Part shown: piece by piece, positions 10,862-22,680 of the stretch | Layout of the letters: each line of letters begins with the position of its first letter | How positions within the stretch are numbered: position 1 is the first letter of the stretch | Source: Meloidogyne chitwoodi | Lineage: Eukaryota; Nematoda; Chromadorea; Rhabditida; Meloidogynidae | Length of the DNA: 64,000 nucleotides | NCBI GenBank assembly: GCA_015183035.1 | Contig: JACZZP010000001.1 | Location: 2,356,001-2,420,000 of the forward strand | Direction: 5' to 3' | Made by a program: the position numbers and the translations under genes | Notes under the pieces: model-generated | What the model was told of the DNA's origin: nothing | What the model saw: only the letters and a program-made list of their open reading frames with translations | The model's database searches: none

Positions 10862-12425
10862 TCATTCTTTTTTAATTCGATTAATACGAATTAAACAAAT
10901 TTCATTGAATATGTTATAATAATATTTAGCCGAAAATTTAATTGTTGTAGGATTATGAATATTTTTATATACACAGTAAGCAATTTTATGAAATTCATCA
11001 ACAACTTTAATTTTGTCTGCTTTGATTTCCATTTTTAAACGAAGATAATTTTGAGTATGATCACCAAAAATTATTTGAGGCACTATTTTAGAACAATCTT
11101 TTGATGTTTTGAGCTTCTAAATAATTTTATTAATATTAAAATTAAATAAAACAATATTTGGAGAACTAAACACAATATTCCGACTTTTAATAAATAATTA
11201 ACTTACATCTATAATTGAACAAATTAATTCTGGAATATCTAGAACAGCATCAATATAAACAATTGAAATTCCAGAATTAAAGAGTAATTTCAACAACAAA
11301 GCATGTTGACTTTCTGTATCATTCATATATTTAAAGTTTAACGAAATTTCTTTTGTAATGATCAGATGATTCAGAATAAAATCATATTGATTTTCATAGA
11401 TTGTATTGTAAAACCATAACTCAACTACTTGTATATGCAATTTAAGAGGAATTTTGTTATTATCATCAAAAAGTATTTTAATCATTTGTGAATTGAATAC
11501 AACATTAAAAAAAAATTCTGCGTTACTAAAACAACATCGAAATAATGTTTCAAACCAGAAACGAAGAATTTGCATATCTTCAATGGTTTTAGGCTGATTT
11601 GGCAACAATAACCCTATTTTGAATAAATTAAAGTAAATTAATAAGCAATACCTTTATTAGTATTTGGCAAAAAGTTTATCATGTATTCATTTTCATTTAC
11701 ATCATTAAAGAAATATAATTTAATTTGTTTATCAATTGCAGATTGCCACTAAAAAATGTTTTTTACGGTTAAGATTTGTGAAGAAATTTTACTTAAAATT
11801 TTTTTATTTAAACATAAAATATTCTAAAAGCATACTTAAATTTATAAAACTTTGGCTTAAATGAAATTCCAGGATTTTATGCCTCCAATATAATAATTAA
11901 AGAAAAAAAGTTGCGGACAAAAATTGCGGAAGTTTGCCCGCATAACGAAAAAGTACCAAATTCCAATGAATGCCCAGAATTCAAATAAAATTTTAATTTT
12001 AAAATCCTAGGCTAGAATTATTAAACAAAGTTACTTTTGCTGAAATTTGATCATTCAGAGGATACTTTACAATCTTCGATTCGTTAACCAAATATCGTTC
12101 ATAACCATGATACTCAAGCTAAAAAATAAATGTTAACAAATAAACCTAAAATTACAATTGAAATTTGAGGTAATTCTTTTAAAGCCAAAATTGATTTACA
12201 TTGATTAATTAATAACTGATACTTTTTATAACGTTCTTCAAGAAATAAGTAGTTATCATAAGTAAGAAATTTTAACACATCAATTTGAGGATTTCTTAAT
12301 GCTAACTTCCATTTGTTTCGATTTTGATGAATTAATTCATTAAAACTTTTATTTGTTTCTTGTAATATGCATAAGTTGTTAAAATTAAGACATTTTAAGA
12401 CATCAATTAGTTCAAAAAAATTAAG
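10862..12425 (-). CDS. F-box-like family gene B
   Basis: Exons on the minus strand: about 12425-12160 (two leucine-rich F-box-like helices, FFELIDVLKCLNFNNLCIL and NPQIDVLKFLTYDNYLFL), 12119-12030 (YLVNESKIVKYPLNDQI), 11751-11650 (WQSAIDKQIKLYFFND), 11608-11198 (LPNQPKTIEDMQILRFW, MIKILFDDNNKI) and 11100-10862 (IVPQIIFGDHTQNYLRLK to the stop). The block order matches copies A, C, D and E. No methionine opens the first exon; instead the reading frame runs back into the 3' end of SDR2, so the true start is unresolved. An intron holds a solo Merlin-like end at 11868-11957. Confidence 0.6.
11868..11957 (-). mobile_element. Solo end of Merlin-derived element
   Basis: The minus strand reads GGTACTTTTTCG, then two GTCCGCAA/CCGCAATT words, and after the shared TATTGGAGGCATAAAATCC region encodes DFMPPI-stop on the plus strand. 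It matches one arm of the 400-bp element at 54698-55097. No opposite arm is seen nearby. Confidence 0.55.
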
Positions 12426-12472
12426 ACCATAATCTCTTTGTGCCTCAATAAATTCGCCTGAATCACTTTTAT

Positions 12473-13484
12473 TTAGTTGGAAAATTTGTTGACAATAGAT
12501 GAAGAAACTTCATCAACAGTAAGATGAGCACCTGTTCCACACATTTCTTTATTGACCCAACCTGGATGAATTGCTATTGCTAAAAGTTCAGGCTCAACAG
12601 TTGATAATGCTTTAGTATAGTAGTTAAGAGCTGCCTAAATTTATTAAAATTAAATAAAAATCAATTATAGGGTAAAAACGATGTAATCTGTATATACATA
12701 AATAAAATTTCCGAAAAAGGCTATTATACCTATTTTTAAGTAATAATTAATAAAACTAAATTAATAACCTTGCTCATTCCATATACAACAGATTGTTCAT
12801 GTAATAATGACATTGGAACCATACGTGAAATACAGCCCAAAATAGAGCTTATATTAATAACCAAAGGAGTTTGTCCAGAAACTGCTACAGTTCGAAGGAG
12901 TTTCAAAAAATACTAAAAAGTAAATTAATAAAATTATAGTTATGTTAAAAATAACCGCTGTAACAATAGCAACTCCAGTTAAATTGACGTCAAAATGTTG
13001 TTGGAAAATATGTCGATTTGGTTGTTGGATAGTAAAGCCTTCCTTTAATTAATTATCTTATTTTCAGTATTTTTAAATAAAATAAAACCTTTTTCTCATA
13101 CATTCCAGCATTGTTAATCAACATATGAAGACCTTGGCCTGAGACTTGATCATTTACTTTTTCTAAAGAGAATTTTTATAAAGAAATATTTTGAAAAATT
13201 AACCTGCCGCAATTCGAATACTTTGATCAGACGTAACGTCAATTTCGACAATTTTAACAACCGAATTTAAATTACAAAGAGTTTGAAGCTCCTGTTTTTA
13301 TTTATTAATATTTAATTATTATTTATACAAAAACCTTTGCACTATCAGGATTGCGACAGCCAGCAAACAAATTATTAACATTTTTGACTTGCTTCAAAAG
13401 CTCACGTACCAATCGAATTCCAATTCCTCTATTTGCTTCTGTAATAAAAATGTTTACGTCTTTTGCAGAAGTTAATGACGTCAT
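12473..13484 (-). CDS. Short-chain dehydrogenase/reductase duplicate (SDR2), altered
   Basis: Minus-strand copy of SDR1 with the same exon structure, starting ATG 13484 (MTSLTSAKDVNIFIT). YGMSK (VVYGMSK) and HPGWVNKEMCG-type C-terminal sequence are present. Two changes are notable. The first glycine of the Rossmann T-G-x-x-x-G-I-G motif is glutamate here (ITEANRGIGIRL). A one-base deletion near 12495 relative to SDR1 gives a premature stop at 12473 (SSIVNKFSN). After the deletion, the other frame continues with SGEFIEAQR, matching the SGKFIDTER tail of SDR1, and then runs into F-box B. It is probably an enzymatically impaired or pseudogene copy. Confidence 0.75.
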
Positions 13485-14084
13485 TTTTAAAAAGTGTAGA
13501 TAAAATAAATAAATAGCTGTACAATTAAAAGATAATAAATGGTTAAAAAAAGAAATATTTGTTATAACAAAAGGTTCAGATTTTTTGAATGGAAAATACA
13601 GTAATTTTTTAATTTTGGGCTCTACGACTTTTCGCCAATGGACTTTAAGTCAAATGACAATCCGTCAATGAGTGAATATTTTTAAAATAGAAGGATGTAA
13701 TTAAAGAAAAGAATGCTTGGATAATCATCAATAATACCAACACTCCATTTAAGTTTCCATAACTAATTCTTCGGTTTCGGTTTTATAACTTAGAAAAAGA
13801 CACATTAACAACTGTAACACCGACTTAAGGACAATCAAATGACTTCTTCCACATCTAGATCGACTCAACTTTTCGAGAGCTATCGAATGATATCATAGAT
13901 TTAACCAAAAAACTATTATACGACAGAAAATTCCATTTATTGAAGCTGAGACAAAATTAACATCTTAAACTTCAATTATGTACATATTTTATAGTTTGAC
14001 TTTTTTTAATTTCTGATTATTTATAGGCACAAATATATTTATCCATTAATGAAATATTATTTTATTTGAATTTAAATATATTTT
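13485..14084. other. Spacer between SDR2 promoter and bestrophin 3' end
   Basis: The first ~80 bases match the SDR1 upstream region (both contain TATCTTTTAATT and CACTTTTTAAAA-like words before the ATG), so the promoter was duplicated too. The rest has no supported gene. The part at 13840-13900 is slightly reminiscent of the 614-bp element's TCGA-rich arms. Confidence 0.4.
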
Positions 14085-16644
14085 TTAATATCTGCGCAAT
14101 CCGAGTGTACCGCCTTCAAACCTACTTGGCCCTAAAATTTATTTTTTTGAAATATTTTAAAGTCTAATAAAATATTTACCAAATGGAGAGTAGTCACGTC
14201 TTGGTGGTTCCCCGTCAGTATAATCAAGTGGTGGACTTCTCGGAGGTGATCTTTGATAATAAGGAACTCGTTCATCACCTTAAATTTAGAGAAATTAAAA
14301 ATTAATTAATTTTTTGACCTTTTATTGGTAAATTTTTCCTGTCTATTTCTTCCGTTCTATAGCCAGGGGATGCGTAGTGAATTGGTATTTGATGACTTTT
14401 CTGCGTTCGGCGACGAAGTAATTTTCCAAACCAATACTTTTGTGGAGTGCTAATTAAAATTAAATTTTTTAACATTTATGACTTAATTTTTTTAAAATTT
14501 GTTATACTTTCTTTTACTAATTTTTGAAAGTGCAGTGTCCTCATTAACAGCCTCTTTTTCTTTTTTTCTCTCATTTGCATATTTATTATTGTGTGCTTTA
14601 ACATTAACAATATGAGTATGAGTTTGTTGTTTTTCTTCATTCATTTTACTCAATTTACTTTTGTGTGGTACCATTGTAACATTATTTTGATTTTTTACCA
14701 AACTAATTAATTTTAAATTATTTTTTTAAAATTAAATTAAATTTTAAACTTTATTTTAGAAGAAGATCCAATCATTGGGTGAACTGTCCTTTTCGCAGCT
14801 TCTATTGAATAAAGAGGAATTATTTGGTCTTCATCCCAAAATTCATCTCTTTTTTGGTCTGGTATTTTATTACATCCCAAATCCACCAATATTAGACCTG
14901 TCTAGAACGGAAAAAGAGTTTTTTAATTTAACAGAACTTGTTGTGCAGGTACACACCCCATTTATTCGCAAGAAAATAATTTTACCCCAAAAATAAAACA
15001 AAATATTTTCTTGCGAATAAATGGGGTGTGTACACAAAAACAAGTTCCAATTAATCTCCTTACAATTAAATTCTTGTCTATAACATAATTACATTCTAAA
15101 TCATCATCATCTTCTCCAAACGGATTAAGTAAAGCTTCAGCTACTTTCATCCATCCAACATAGAAGAAGAATTGTATAATTGTACCAATTGGAATTATTA
15201 AATCAATCTTTTTTTAATTATTTAAATTATTAAAAATTTTATTCTTTTAAAATACCTCGCTTTTAAGAGGGGAATCTTGTCTAGTAATAAACTGCCTACT
15301 TATCAAGCAAATAATAAAGTAAATACGAACGGAGAGAAAAACTACCTAAAATTTATTTTATTTAAAAATAACATTATTTACTAATTAATTAACTTACTTG
15401 GGGATAAATGAGTGGAATGGGTACCTAAAACAAAAATATTTAAAATAAATAATTTAAGTATAATTACCCAATCATATTTCAATAAAGAAGCTAGACCATG
15501 TCGGAAATGTCTAATTTCCTAGAAAATTAAAAATTAGGTATTATTTAATTTATTTATTTTAACCGTGGTTATCTTGTCTAGCAAAAAGTCACTAGCCACT
15601 TTTCCATGAAGACGTGCCTCATAGCTAAAAATATTTTTTTTAAAGAGTGGTAATATTAATATCGTTTTCCCAAATTTTTAAAAATATTCCCTGTCTCCTT
15701 TTTTCGATTTTTAAATAAAAATAAAGAAAGAACAGAAGGAAAAGCTTAAAAAAGGGAGAGTAAGTGTACACTTTTCTAATTAACTTAATAATTACTAGTA
15801 AACTTACAGCAACGAATAACACCAATGGATGGGTGTCCAATATCGAGAATATGGATCATGAACTTTTTGAAGCATTTCAACTTCACTCATAGTTATTATT
15901 CCTTAAAAGGATGTTTTAATATCTTAAAATTGTAAAAATAAATTATTACCAGTAGCAGCAAGTGTTTCTAATGTCGGAAATCTTTTTCTTACTTGCATAC
16001 TAATATCTCTAAGTACTAATGCCTGATTTAAAACCATATAACGGACCATATTTCGTCTTAGAATACGCGTTTCTAAATCATTTCCACGTATATAATTGGC
16101 AAAAGCAAGTGCTGAGCTTTAAAAAATAAAAGATTTTTTTAACAAAATTAAAATTTAAGATACGGTACTTGTTGGGCCAACCAAAAATTATTCAAAAATT
16201 TATTTATTTATGCCAGAAATGGAAAAAAATCTGAACGTTTTCTCTTTAAAAATTCATTACTGGCAAAATGTCCATTTTCCCTTTTATTGACCAAATGTAT
16301 TTTTAAACTCAAAAGAACACTAACTCATCAATCCACCCAAGTCCGTTTAAAATACTACTCCAACGAGAAACAACTTGAGTAACAAAAAAACCAAGCATAA
16401 ATGTTAAAGGTAAGGTAGTGTCCATTTTAGCATCCAAATAATGAGCTAAATGTTCAAATTTTTCTTGACGTGAATTTGATAGAATAAATCTGTAGATTAG
16501 TGAAATAAATAAATAGAGGACTGTCCAAAGCACTAATTCAATAAATACAGCCTTCCAAACTGAACCTCGCCATCGTGCGAGAATTCTGATAAAACTGCCC
16601 CATCCAGTTCTACGCGAAACATCCAAAGTATAAGAAATTGTCAT
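14085..16644 (-). CDS. Bestrophin-family calcium-activated anion channel
   Basis: Starts at ATG 16644 with [10 protein letters not shown], then [18 protein letters not shown] and [15 protein letters not shown], the N-terminal and first transmembrane regions of bestrophins. Downstream exons give [20 protein letters not shown] (16118-15955), [10 protein letters not shown] (about 15450), and the Ca-clasp region [19 protein letters not shown] (about 15100). Then come [18 protein letters not shown] (about 14830) and HPMIGSSSK, all landmarks of the family in the right order. The C-terminal tail (14700-14085) is hydrophilic and ends GGTLGLRRY. The product is a plasma-membrane chloride channel. A near-perfect hairpin sits in the intron at 14903-15063. 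Confidence 0.9.
14932..15050. mobile_element. Palindromic element in a bestrophin intron
   Basis: Arms GTACACACCCCATTTATTCG and CGAATAAATGGGGTGTGTAC are exact complements around 14949-15033. Weaker pairing extends to AACTTGTT on both sides. A relative with CCCCATTTATTGC ends lies at 27163-27236. The intron uses GTAAGG at 15063 and TTCTAG at 14903, so the channel frame is kept (NLI joined to TGLILVD). Confidence 0.75.
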
Positions 16645-16774
16645 TTTTATAGTATAAAACTTGAAGAAATTTATTTATAATTTTACAACAATTTTAGAAT
16701 AATTGTACTATCCTCTTTTCTTTCTTATAATCAAAAATATTCTAATAAATTGATTAAACACCCTTAAAGCTTTA

Positions 16775-16919
16775 TCAAGGCAATAATACCAGTAGTGGAG
16801 AACAATCCAATCCTTTTAGTTTTTTTGGTTAATTCCTTTGTTTTTTCGTTAGAAAATCTCTTCTAATTTATGTGATTTATATTTTAATAAATTAATAAAA
16901 TTGGTATATATTGCCTTGA
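16775..16919. mobile_element. Short inverted-repeat element
   Basis: Ends TCAAGGCAATAATACC and the complement of GGTATATATTGCCTTGA, 145 bp apart; no coding capacity. Confidence 0.5.
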
Positions 16920-17990
16920 GAAATATCAAACTTTTGACGTTATTTTTTTAAGTAAGGATATTGTATTTAATTAAATGAAGAAAAGGAGATTAGAGTAAGA
17001 GGGTAAAGTACCAAATTTTAATAAAGAAAAAAAAACAATTTTAAAATGGATTGAATTTAATTTTTTAATGATAGAAAAAAGTGGTTGTCTAGCACAGTTC
17101 CATTCCTTTTTTCTTCCTTTTTAGGGTTTATTTAAAGAAAATTGATAAATAAAAAAAGTAAACAACCCAAAAAAAAGTAATTTAAAAGACTGGAATTTTA
17201 AGATAATTATTGAAAATTGTTTAGTGAATCTAAATATGTATTTTTGGGGTACAACAAACTCTGACATTTTTTAACGAGGAAAGAAAGTGAGAAAAAGCCA
17301 AAAGCGCTGTTGTAAAAATTGAGGCGTGAAATGAGTTGTGGGTGAAATTACTTGTTTTTACACTACCTCATTATTTTTCTATTAATTATATTTTTGTTAG
17401 AAAATTGAAAAAAAATAATACAAAAATTTATAAAAATAATGGAATTTAATGGAATAGAAAAAAATATTTTTTAAAATTGATTGAAAGACGAAGGAATAAA
17501 ATTCTTTTTTTTTTTACAAAAGAAAAGTTAAAATTGACAATTAAATTTATTTTTTTCTTTATTTGAAAATAACACGTCAAGTGGTTGATTTGGTAAATTT
17601 TCTTGTTTTCTTATTTTTCATCTTTTTAGGTAAAATATTAAAAGAAATATTTATATATTTTTTTGTAAACAAAATTGAAAAAAAAAGGTTAAATATTTTG
17701 TTTTATTTGTTGCCAAGGAGATTTAATATTTATTTTTCTGTTGGCATTACACAAAAATTTTTTTTGGTTTTAAATTGTATGGAAAATAAATTAGAAGTTT
17801 TTAGAATTTTGCTAATTTTCAGAGAATCTTTTCAATCACAAAGTCATATAACTGTTTCTTTTTTAATTAATTAAAGAATTGAATCAGTTATATAAATGAT
17901 GTATGAAAATTCCATTATCTTATTTTTACTAGACGATACAAAATTTAAAAATATTTTTTACACAATTATCCTTCCGAGTTCTCGCTCGAA

Positions 17991-18120
17991 TACATTTTGG
18001 TACACTCAATTGTACGACATTTCGCGTCAACGGCAAAAAAACTAAATTCGTTTATCCGAGCTCACGATTTTTTGACGTTGGGACGAAATGTCGTACAATT
18101 TGTGGTCCAAAATGTCGGAA
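17991..18120. mobile_element. ~140-bp palindromic MITE, copy 3 (diverged)
   Basis: Contains GTACGACATTTCGCGTCAAC then GGCAAAAAAC, and the complementary arm GGGACGAAATGTCGTACAAT. The outer arms are more degraded than in other copies. Confidence 0.75.
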
Positions 18121-18362
18121 CAAAATAATTAAAAAAAGAAAAAGGATAGAGTAAGAGAGCGAGAGAAATATGCTAAGGAAGGGAAAGAGATAATGTTTTG
18201 GTAAGAGAAAAAAAGATTTCAAAACGACAAATTCATTTAATATTTTATAAAATTTTTTGTTAAATTCCGAGCCGAAAATTTCGAATAACCGGAACCGAAC
18301 CAAAAATTTTCGTTGCCTTTTTCCAGTTTCGGTTATTCCAAACCGAAAACCCTAGTACTGAG

Positions 18363-20548
18363 ATGTGTAGAAGCCGATATCGCAAATATAAAATGGAGAG
18401 GAGCAACAAACCATCACTACTTTCTAAACATGTAAATTCATTATCATTAGAAGACCAATTATTTCAAGCAATTAAACGATCATCACTTTGTTCAATTATC
18501 GATTGTTATATTAAAGGAGTTGATGCAAATTTGGTAATTGATCCAACTAATGGAGATAATCCTATTCATATTGCAGTTCGAGTTAGTTTTTATTACTGAT
18601 TAGAGACTTTTTTATTTAATTTAAAATATTTATATATTTCTTTTTAAGGCAAATGTAGTAACACTAAAAGCAATTCTTTTACTTTTCTCCGATGAACAAA
18701 TGTTAAATGGTACAAATAATAATGGAGAACTTCCATTACAATTAGCTGGACGTTATTCATCACAAAAAAGAGATTGTATAAGACGTTTTATTTCAATTCA
18801 TTCTAAAAAAAATAATAATGATGATTCAAATCAACAACAACAGCAACAATGTTGTAAAAATACTGTAAATGAAGAATTGAAGAAAAATAATTGTAATAAG
18901 AATAAGCCTATTCTTCTCTCGTTTGATGGTGGTGGAATACGAGGATTAGTTCTAATAAGAGTTTGTTTCTTTTATTTTTATCAGAAATCGGGGACTATTA
19001 GAATATATTTTTTGGATTAGGATTCTAAAGATTGGATCTTTATTTTGAGAAAACTTGAAAGAAAAAATCTTACTCAAAATCTCTTTAATTATTGTTCATT
19101 TGTTTAATCAGGTACTAATGATTATCGAAAGAAAGTTTGGAAGAGATTTATGGCCACTAATCGGCTGGGTTGCTGGTATGTAAATAAAGAATAAATATGT
19201 TATTTTCTCAAGATATCTTCTTTATTTTTACTCCAATATTTCTCTAAAAGTCTCTTGTTAATTTAGTTTTTTTATGCAATGACATAATACTAAAAGATTG
19301 TTTTAAATATTTAGGAACTAGTACAGGCGCAATTCTTGCCTGTGCTCTTGCTAAAGGTTTTTTTTAATTTAAAAAAAATTAAAAAAATATAATTTTCTTA
19401 GGAATATCTATATCAGAATGTCAAAAACTTTATTTACAATTAAAAAGTAAAGTATTTTGTGGGAAAAGGCCACTTGATCCGACAATTTTGGAGAAATTTC
19501 TAATAGAGTCACTTTCTTCAGATTCAATGTTTTCAATTGAAAGTCCAAAGTATTTTTTTAACTTTTTTCAATTTAAAAAATTATAAATAACAGGTTGTTA
19601 ATAACTTCTGCCAGATGTGATGTTGCACCTCCACCATTAGTACTTTTTCGAAATTATCAACTTCCAGCTGAATTGATAAAAGAGGATGTATTGAATGAAG
19701 TAAATTTGCTTTAATTTATTAATCAAAAATTATATAGTTTGGACATGTGAATGAAAATGTGGCAATTTGGAAGGCTGCTCGTTGTTCAAGGTTTTTTAAA
19801 AAATATTTAGATTTTTGTTAACTTTAAAAAAATTACTTATCCTAAACCAAAATGGGGAATTCCCAAAATTCCTGATTTTAAAAAGTCATAAAATTAAACA
19901 AATATTATTAAGTTTTATTTTCATTTTTAGTGCTGCTCCAACTTATTTTCCTCCTTTTGATGATATTTATGTTGATGGAGGTGTTATTTGTAATAATCCA
20001 ACATTGGAATTACTCACAGAATATACAAAACTTAGAAATTATTTTAATTTAAATACTCCACATTGTGTTATTTCGATTGGAACTGGAACTTCTCCTGCTA
20101 AAAGTTTAACAATTTATAGACCTTTAATTGGCAGAGTTATTCATAAATTTTCAAAAACAACAGAATTTATGAGAAATATGGCACAGTGTCTTGTAAAGCA
20201 GGTTTTTTATTTTAAATTTTAAAAAGAGTTTTTAATAATTCTAAAATTATTCATCTTTTTAAAGATGACCGAATCAGATGGCCGGCCAGTTGTATATAGC
20301 AAAGCCTTTTGTTCTGCTTTGGGTAGTCCTTTCTTTCGATTTTCGCCGCAATTACATGAAGATGTGGTTTGTTTTTTTCTTTAAAAAAATTATTTTTATT
20401 AAAAAAATTATTTTTATTTAAAATTTTTTAGCGTTTAAATGAAACTGATGATGCTTGTTTACTTCAAATGTTATGGGATGTCGAAATCGGTATGGAAAGA
20501 TGTAAAAATGAAACAAATAAATTAGTAAAAATTCTTCGTGATTATTAA
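18363..20548 (+). CDS. Calcium-independent phospholipase A2-like (ankyrin + patatin domain)
   Basis: The start is taken at 18363 (an in-frame ATG at 18393 is equally possible); the stop is at 20546-20548. The N-terminus (18460-18760) has ankyrin-like helices (NGDNPIHIAVR, NNNGELPLQLAGRYSS), then a Gln/Asn-rich linker. The patatin domain follows: LLSFDGGGIRGLVLIR (oxyanion Gly motif, about 18920), GWVAGTSTGAILACALAKG (nucleophile Ser in G-T-S-T-G, about 19320), and FDDIYVDGGVICNNPTLEL (catalytic Asp in D-G-G, about 19960). The C-terminus continues through SPFFRFSPQL. This matches iPLA2/PNPLA9-type enzymes that release fatty acids from phospholipids. The ankyrin array is much shorter than in vertebrate PLA2G6, so the model may miss upstream exons. 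Confidence 0.88.
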
Positions 20549-20566
20549 GAGTACATAAATTTATAT

Positions 20567-20645
20567 TAGAGTTATTCAGGTACGGTAATACCGCGGTAAA
20601 ATTACCGAATTACCGTTACCGGAAAAACGCATATGAATAACTCTA
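20567..20645. mobile_element. 79-bp hAT-like MITE
   Basis: Ends TAGAGTTATTC and GAATAACTCTA are perfect inverted repeats. The flanks ATTTATAT and AGTTATAT match at 7 of 8 bases, fitting an 8-bp target duplication. The interior is made of GGTAA/TTACC words. Confidence 0.65.
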
Positions 20646-21211
20646 AGTTATATAACATTATTATTTTTGTTTACTTTTTGACTCAAAAGAATTTTTTGTA
20701 CCTTATTTGATTTAAAAGATTAAAATAATATATTTTTTATAAAATAGAATTTTGATTATCTAATGGCTTATCGAAGCTTATTTTGGGGGAATTAAGATGG
20801 GCTATATATTAAACAAGGAGGTGACAAATTATATAGGTTAAACAAGTAAAAAGGGCAAATATGACAAAAAAAAAGAAATAAAAAGCATGAATAGAAGATT
20901 ATAAATAAAAATAAAGAATAAAAATAAATAAAAATATTTATCATTAAATAATCTTATCCACAACAAGGCTAGGCTATTAGGTACAAATATTTATCAAATT
21001 TAATTAAAAGCGAATTGATAGTTCCCCAATTATAAAGTTTTTAAATAATATTTTAATTTTTTTAAAATAATATATAATTTTATCCAGCAGTGAAATAAGA
21101 CTCCAATGAGGTAAATATTTATTTATTTTTGAAAAAAATTCTGCAGAAAAAGGGCAAATCTTTATTGAATATGCCTAACTATATTTGCTAAAATATATAC
21201 ATATTTTTACA

Positions 21212-21349
21212 TGTTCAGACATTTCGTCGAACAAAATTGCACGACATTTTGTCCCAACGGCAAAAAATCGTGGACTCGGGTAAACGAAATGTAGTTTTTT
21301 TGCCGTAGAGGCGAAATGTCGTGCAATTTTGTTCGACGAAATGTACAGG
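21212..21349. mobile_element. ~140-bp palindromic MITE, copy 4
   Basis: Best preserved with copy 1: TTCAGACATTTCGTCGAAC on the left, GTTCGACGAAATGTACAG on the right, core in the same orientation as copy 1. Confidence 0.85.
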
Positions 21350-22242
21350 TCTCTATTTTTTTATATTTAGAGAATTATAAAAGAAAAAATAGTTTTTATG
21401 TTAAAAAGAGTTTTTTGGCCTGTTTTTTTACTAACATTGTAGAATTAAAGGATTAAAAGGATTATTTTCTTATATTTTTTTGAGAGTTTCTTTCATTCTC
21501 GAGAATTTTTTGATGCAAATATTTTATTTAAAAAAAAATAATTTTTAGTCTTTAAAGTTTGAACTTAAATTTAATTTATTTTTATTTAATTTTCTCGTGA
21601 AAAATATTATTAAAATTTAATAAAATTTATTTGTGTCCAGAAAATTTCAACAAAAAATTAATAAATATTTAATTTCATATTTAATTTTAAAAATTAAAAA
21701 AGTAATAATAATATTCAAATAAATTAGTATTTAATTTTTATCTTGTAATTTAAAGACAAACATATAAAATTAATAAAAAAAATTTAATAAATAATCCAGT
21801 TCTTTCACTAAAAATGACTTTGTTATTAGACAAACAATAACAATGAAAGTAATAAATATAATTATTGACAAATTGTCAATTAGAGCATACGAAGGACTTT
21901 AATATTTATTTCCTAACTTGTTCATCCATTATTATTATTATTTATTTTTAACATTTAGTTGTTTAGTAGTTATTCAGAGAAAAAATGACAAAAAAATATT
22001 TTTGCCTTTTAGTTTTTTGGTTGTTGTTTGCATTTCCTCTTTTTCACTCATTCACGATTTTTTTTTTGCATTTTTTTTATTTTTACTTAAATTGATTTTT
22101 TTAAAAACCATTTGGAACCAATTTTCGCTTGCTAAAACAGAAGACTTAAAAAACAATTTCCCTTAAAACTTTGATATCCATCTTTTGCTTTTAAAGTTTA
22201 ATTAAATTTAATAGAGATAAAAAACAAACTTGTTGGCGTTTG

Positions 22243-22312
22243 TTGTGGTGTAGTTGGATAATGCTCGCTTATGTTTATTTAAGTGTTGTGAGTTCGATTC
22301 CTCAAACCTGAA
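22243..22312 (+). pseudogene. tRNA-like sequence / tRNA pseudogene
   Basis: Has a good A box (TGGTGTAGTTGG) and B box (GTTCGATTC) at tRNA-like spacing, and a D stem and anticodon stem (CGCTT/AAGTG) can be drawn. The anticodon loop is about 10 nt rather than 7, and the T and acceptor stems pair poorly (only GTTTG/CAAAC). It is probably a decayed tRNA or tRNA-derived repeat. No anticodon is assigned. Confidence 0.35.
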
Positions 22313-22680
22313 AGTTTTTTCATTTTCAAGAAAATATTAATTTTGTAATTTTTAACGGGTTTAAATATTTTATTAAAAGTTTTATAATTTTTTGTTTCCT
22401 CTCTTTTTTCTTTTCTATATTTAATAAAATCAATAAAATAAATTATTAATATTTGGTCATTTTTTGATTGTTCAAATTGAACAAAAATTGAATGATTAAT
22501 TAAATGAGTAATAAATTTATTTTTTATTTATATTTTTAAACATTTTATAGAAAATTTAAAAGAAATTATTATTTAAACAACAAATTAACTTTATTCACAA
22601 CTAATGGCCTTTAATAAATAAATAAAATTATTATTTTCTTCTAATATTTATGCCAAAAAAAATAATTAATTTTAACCTAA

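Larger units (their letters stand above)
16645..18362. other. Divergent spacer between bestrophin and iPLA2
   Basis: Contains the inverted-repeat element at 16775-16919 and the palindromic MITE at 17991-18120. It also holds an AACCG/CCGAA-rich low-complexity patch at 18265-18355. The 103-codon plus frame at 17563-17874 is Phe/Ile/Leu/Lys-rich and looks like AT-rich chance sequence. Confidence 0.5.
20549..22680. other. Spacer between iPLA2 and the MICAL-like gene
   Basis: Holds a short hAT-like element (20567-20645), palindromic MITE copy 4 (21212-21349) and a tRNA-like sequence (22243-22312), otherwise A/T tracts. The frame 21918-22166 is Phe-rich and not convincing. Confidence 0.5.

Noticed and set aside
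14775..14996. 73-codon plus frame near the bestrophin
   Set aside because: Antisense shadow of the conserved exon [18 protein letters not shown] and of the palindrome beside it.
17563..17874. 103-codon plus-strand frame
   Set aside because: Phe/Ile/Leu/Lys-dominated composition as expected from AT-rich noise; no domain, no start context, no neighbour exon.
21918..22166. 82-codon hydrophobic frame
   Set aside because: Runs of T produce Phe-rich sequence; no signal of conservation or structure beyond that.
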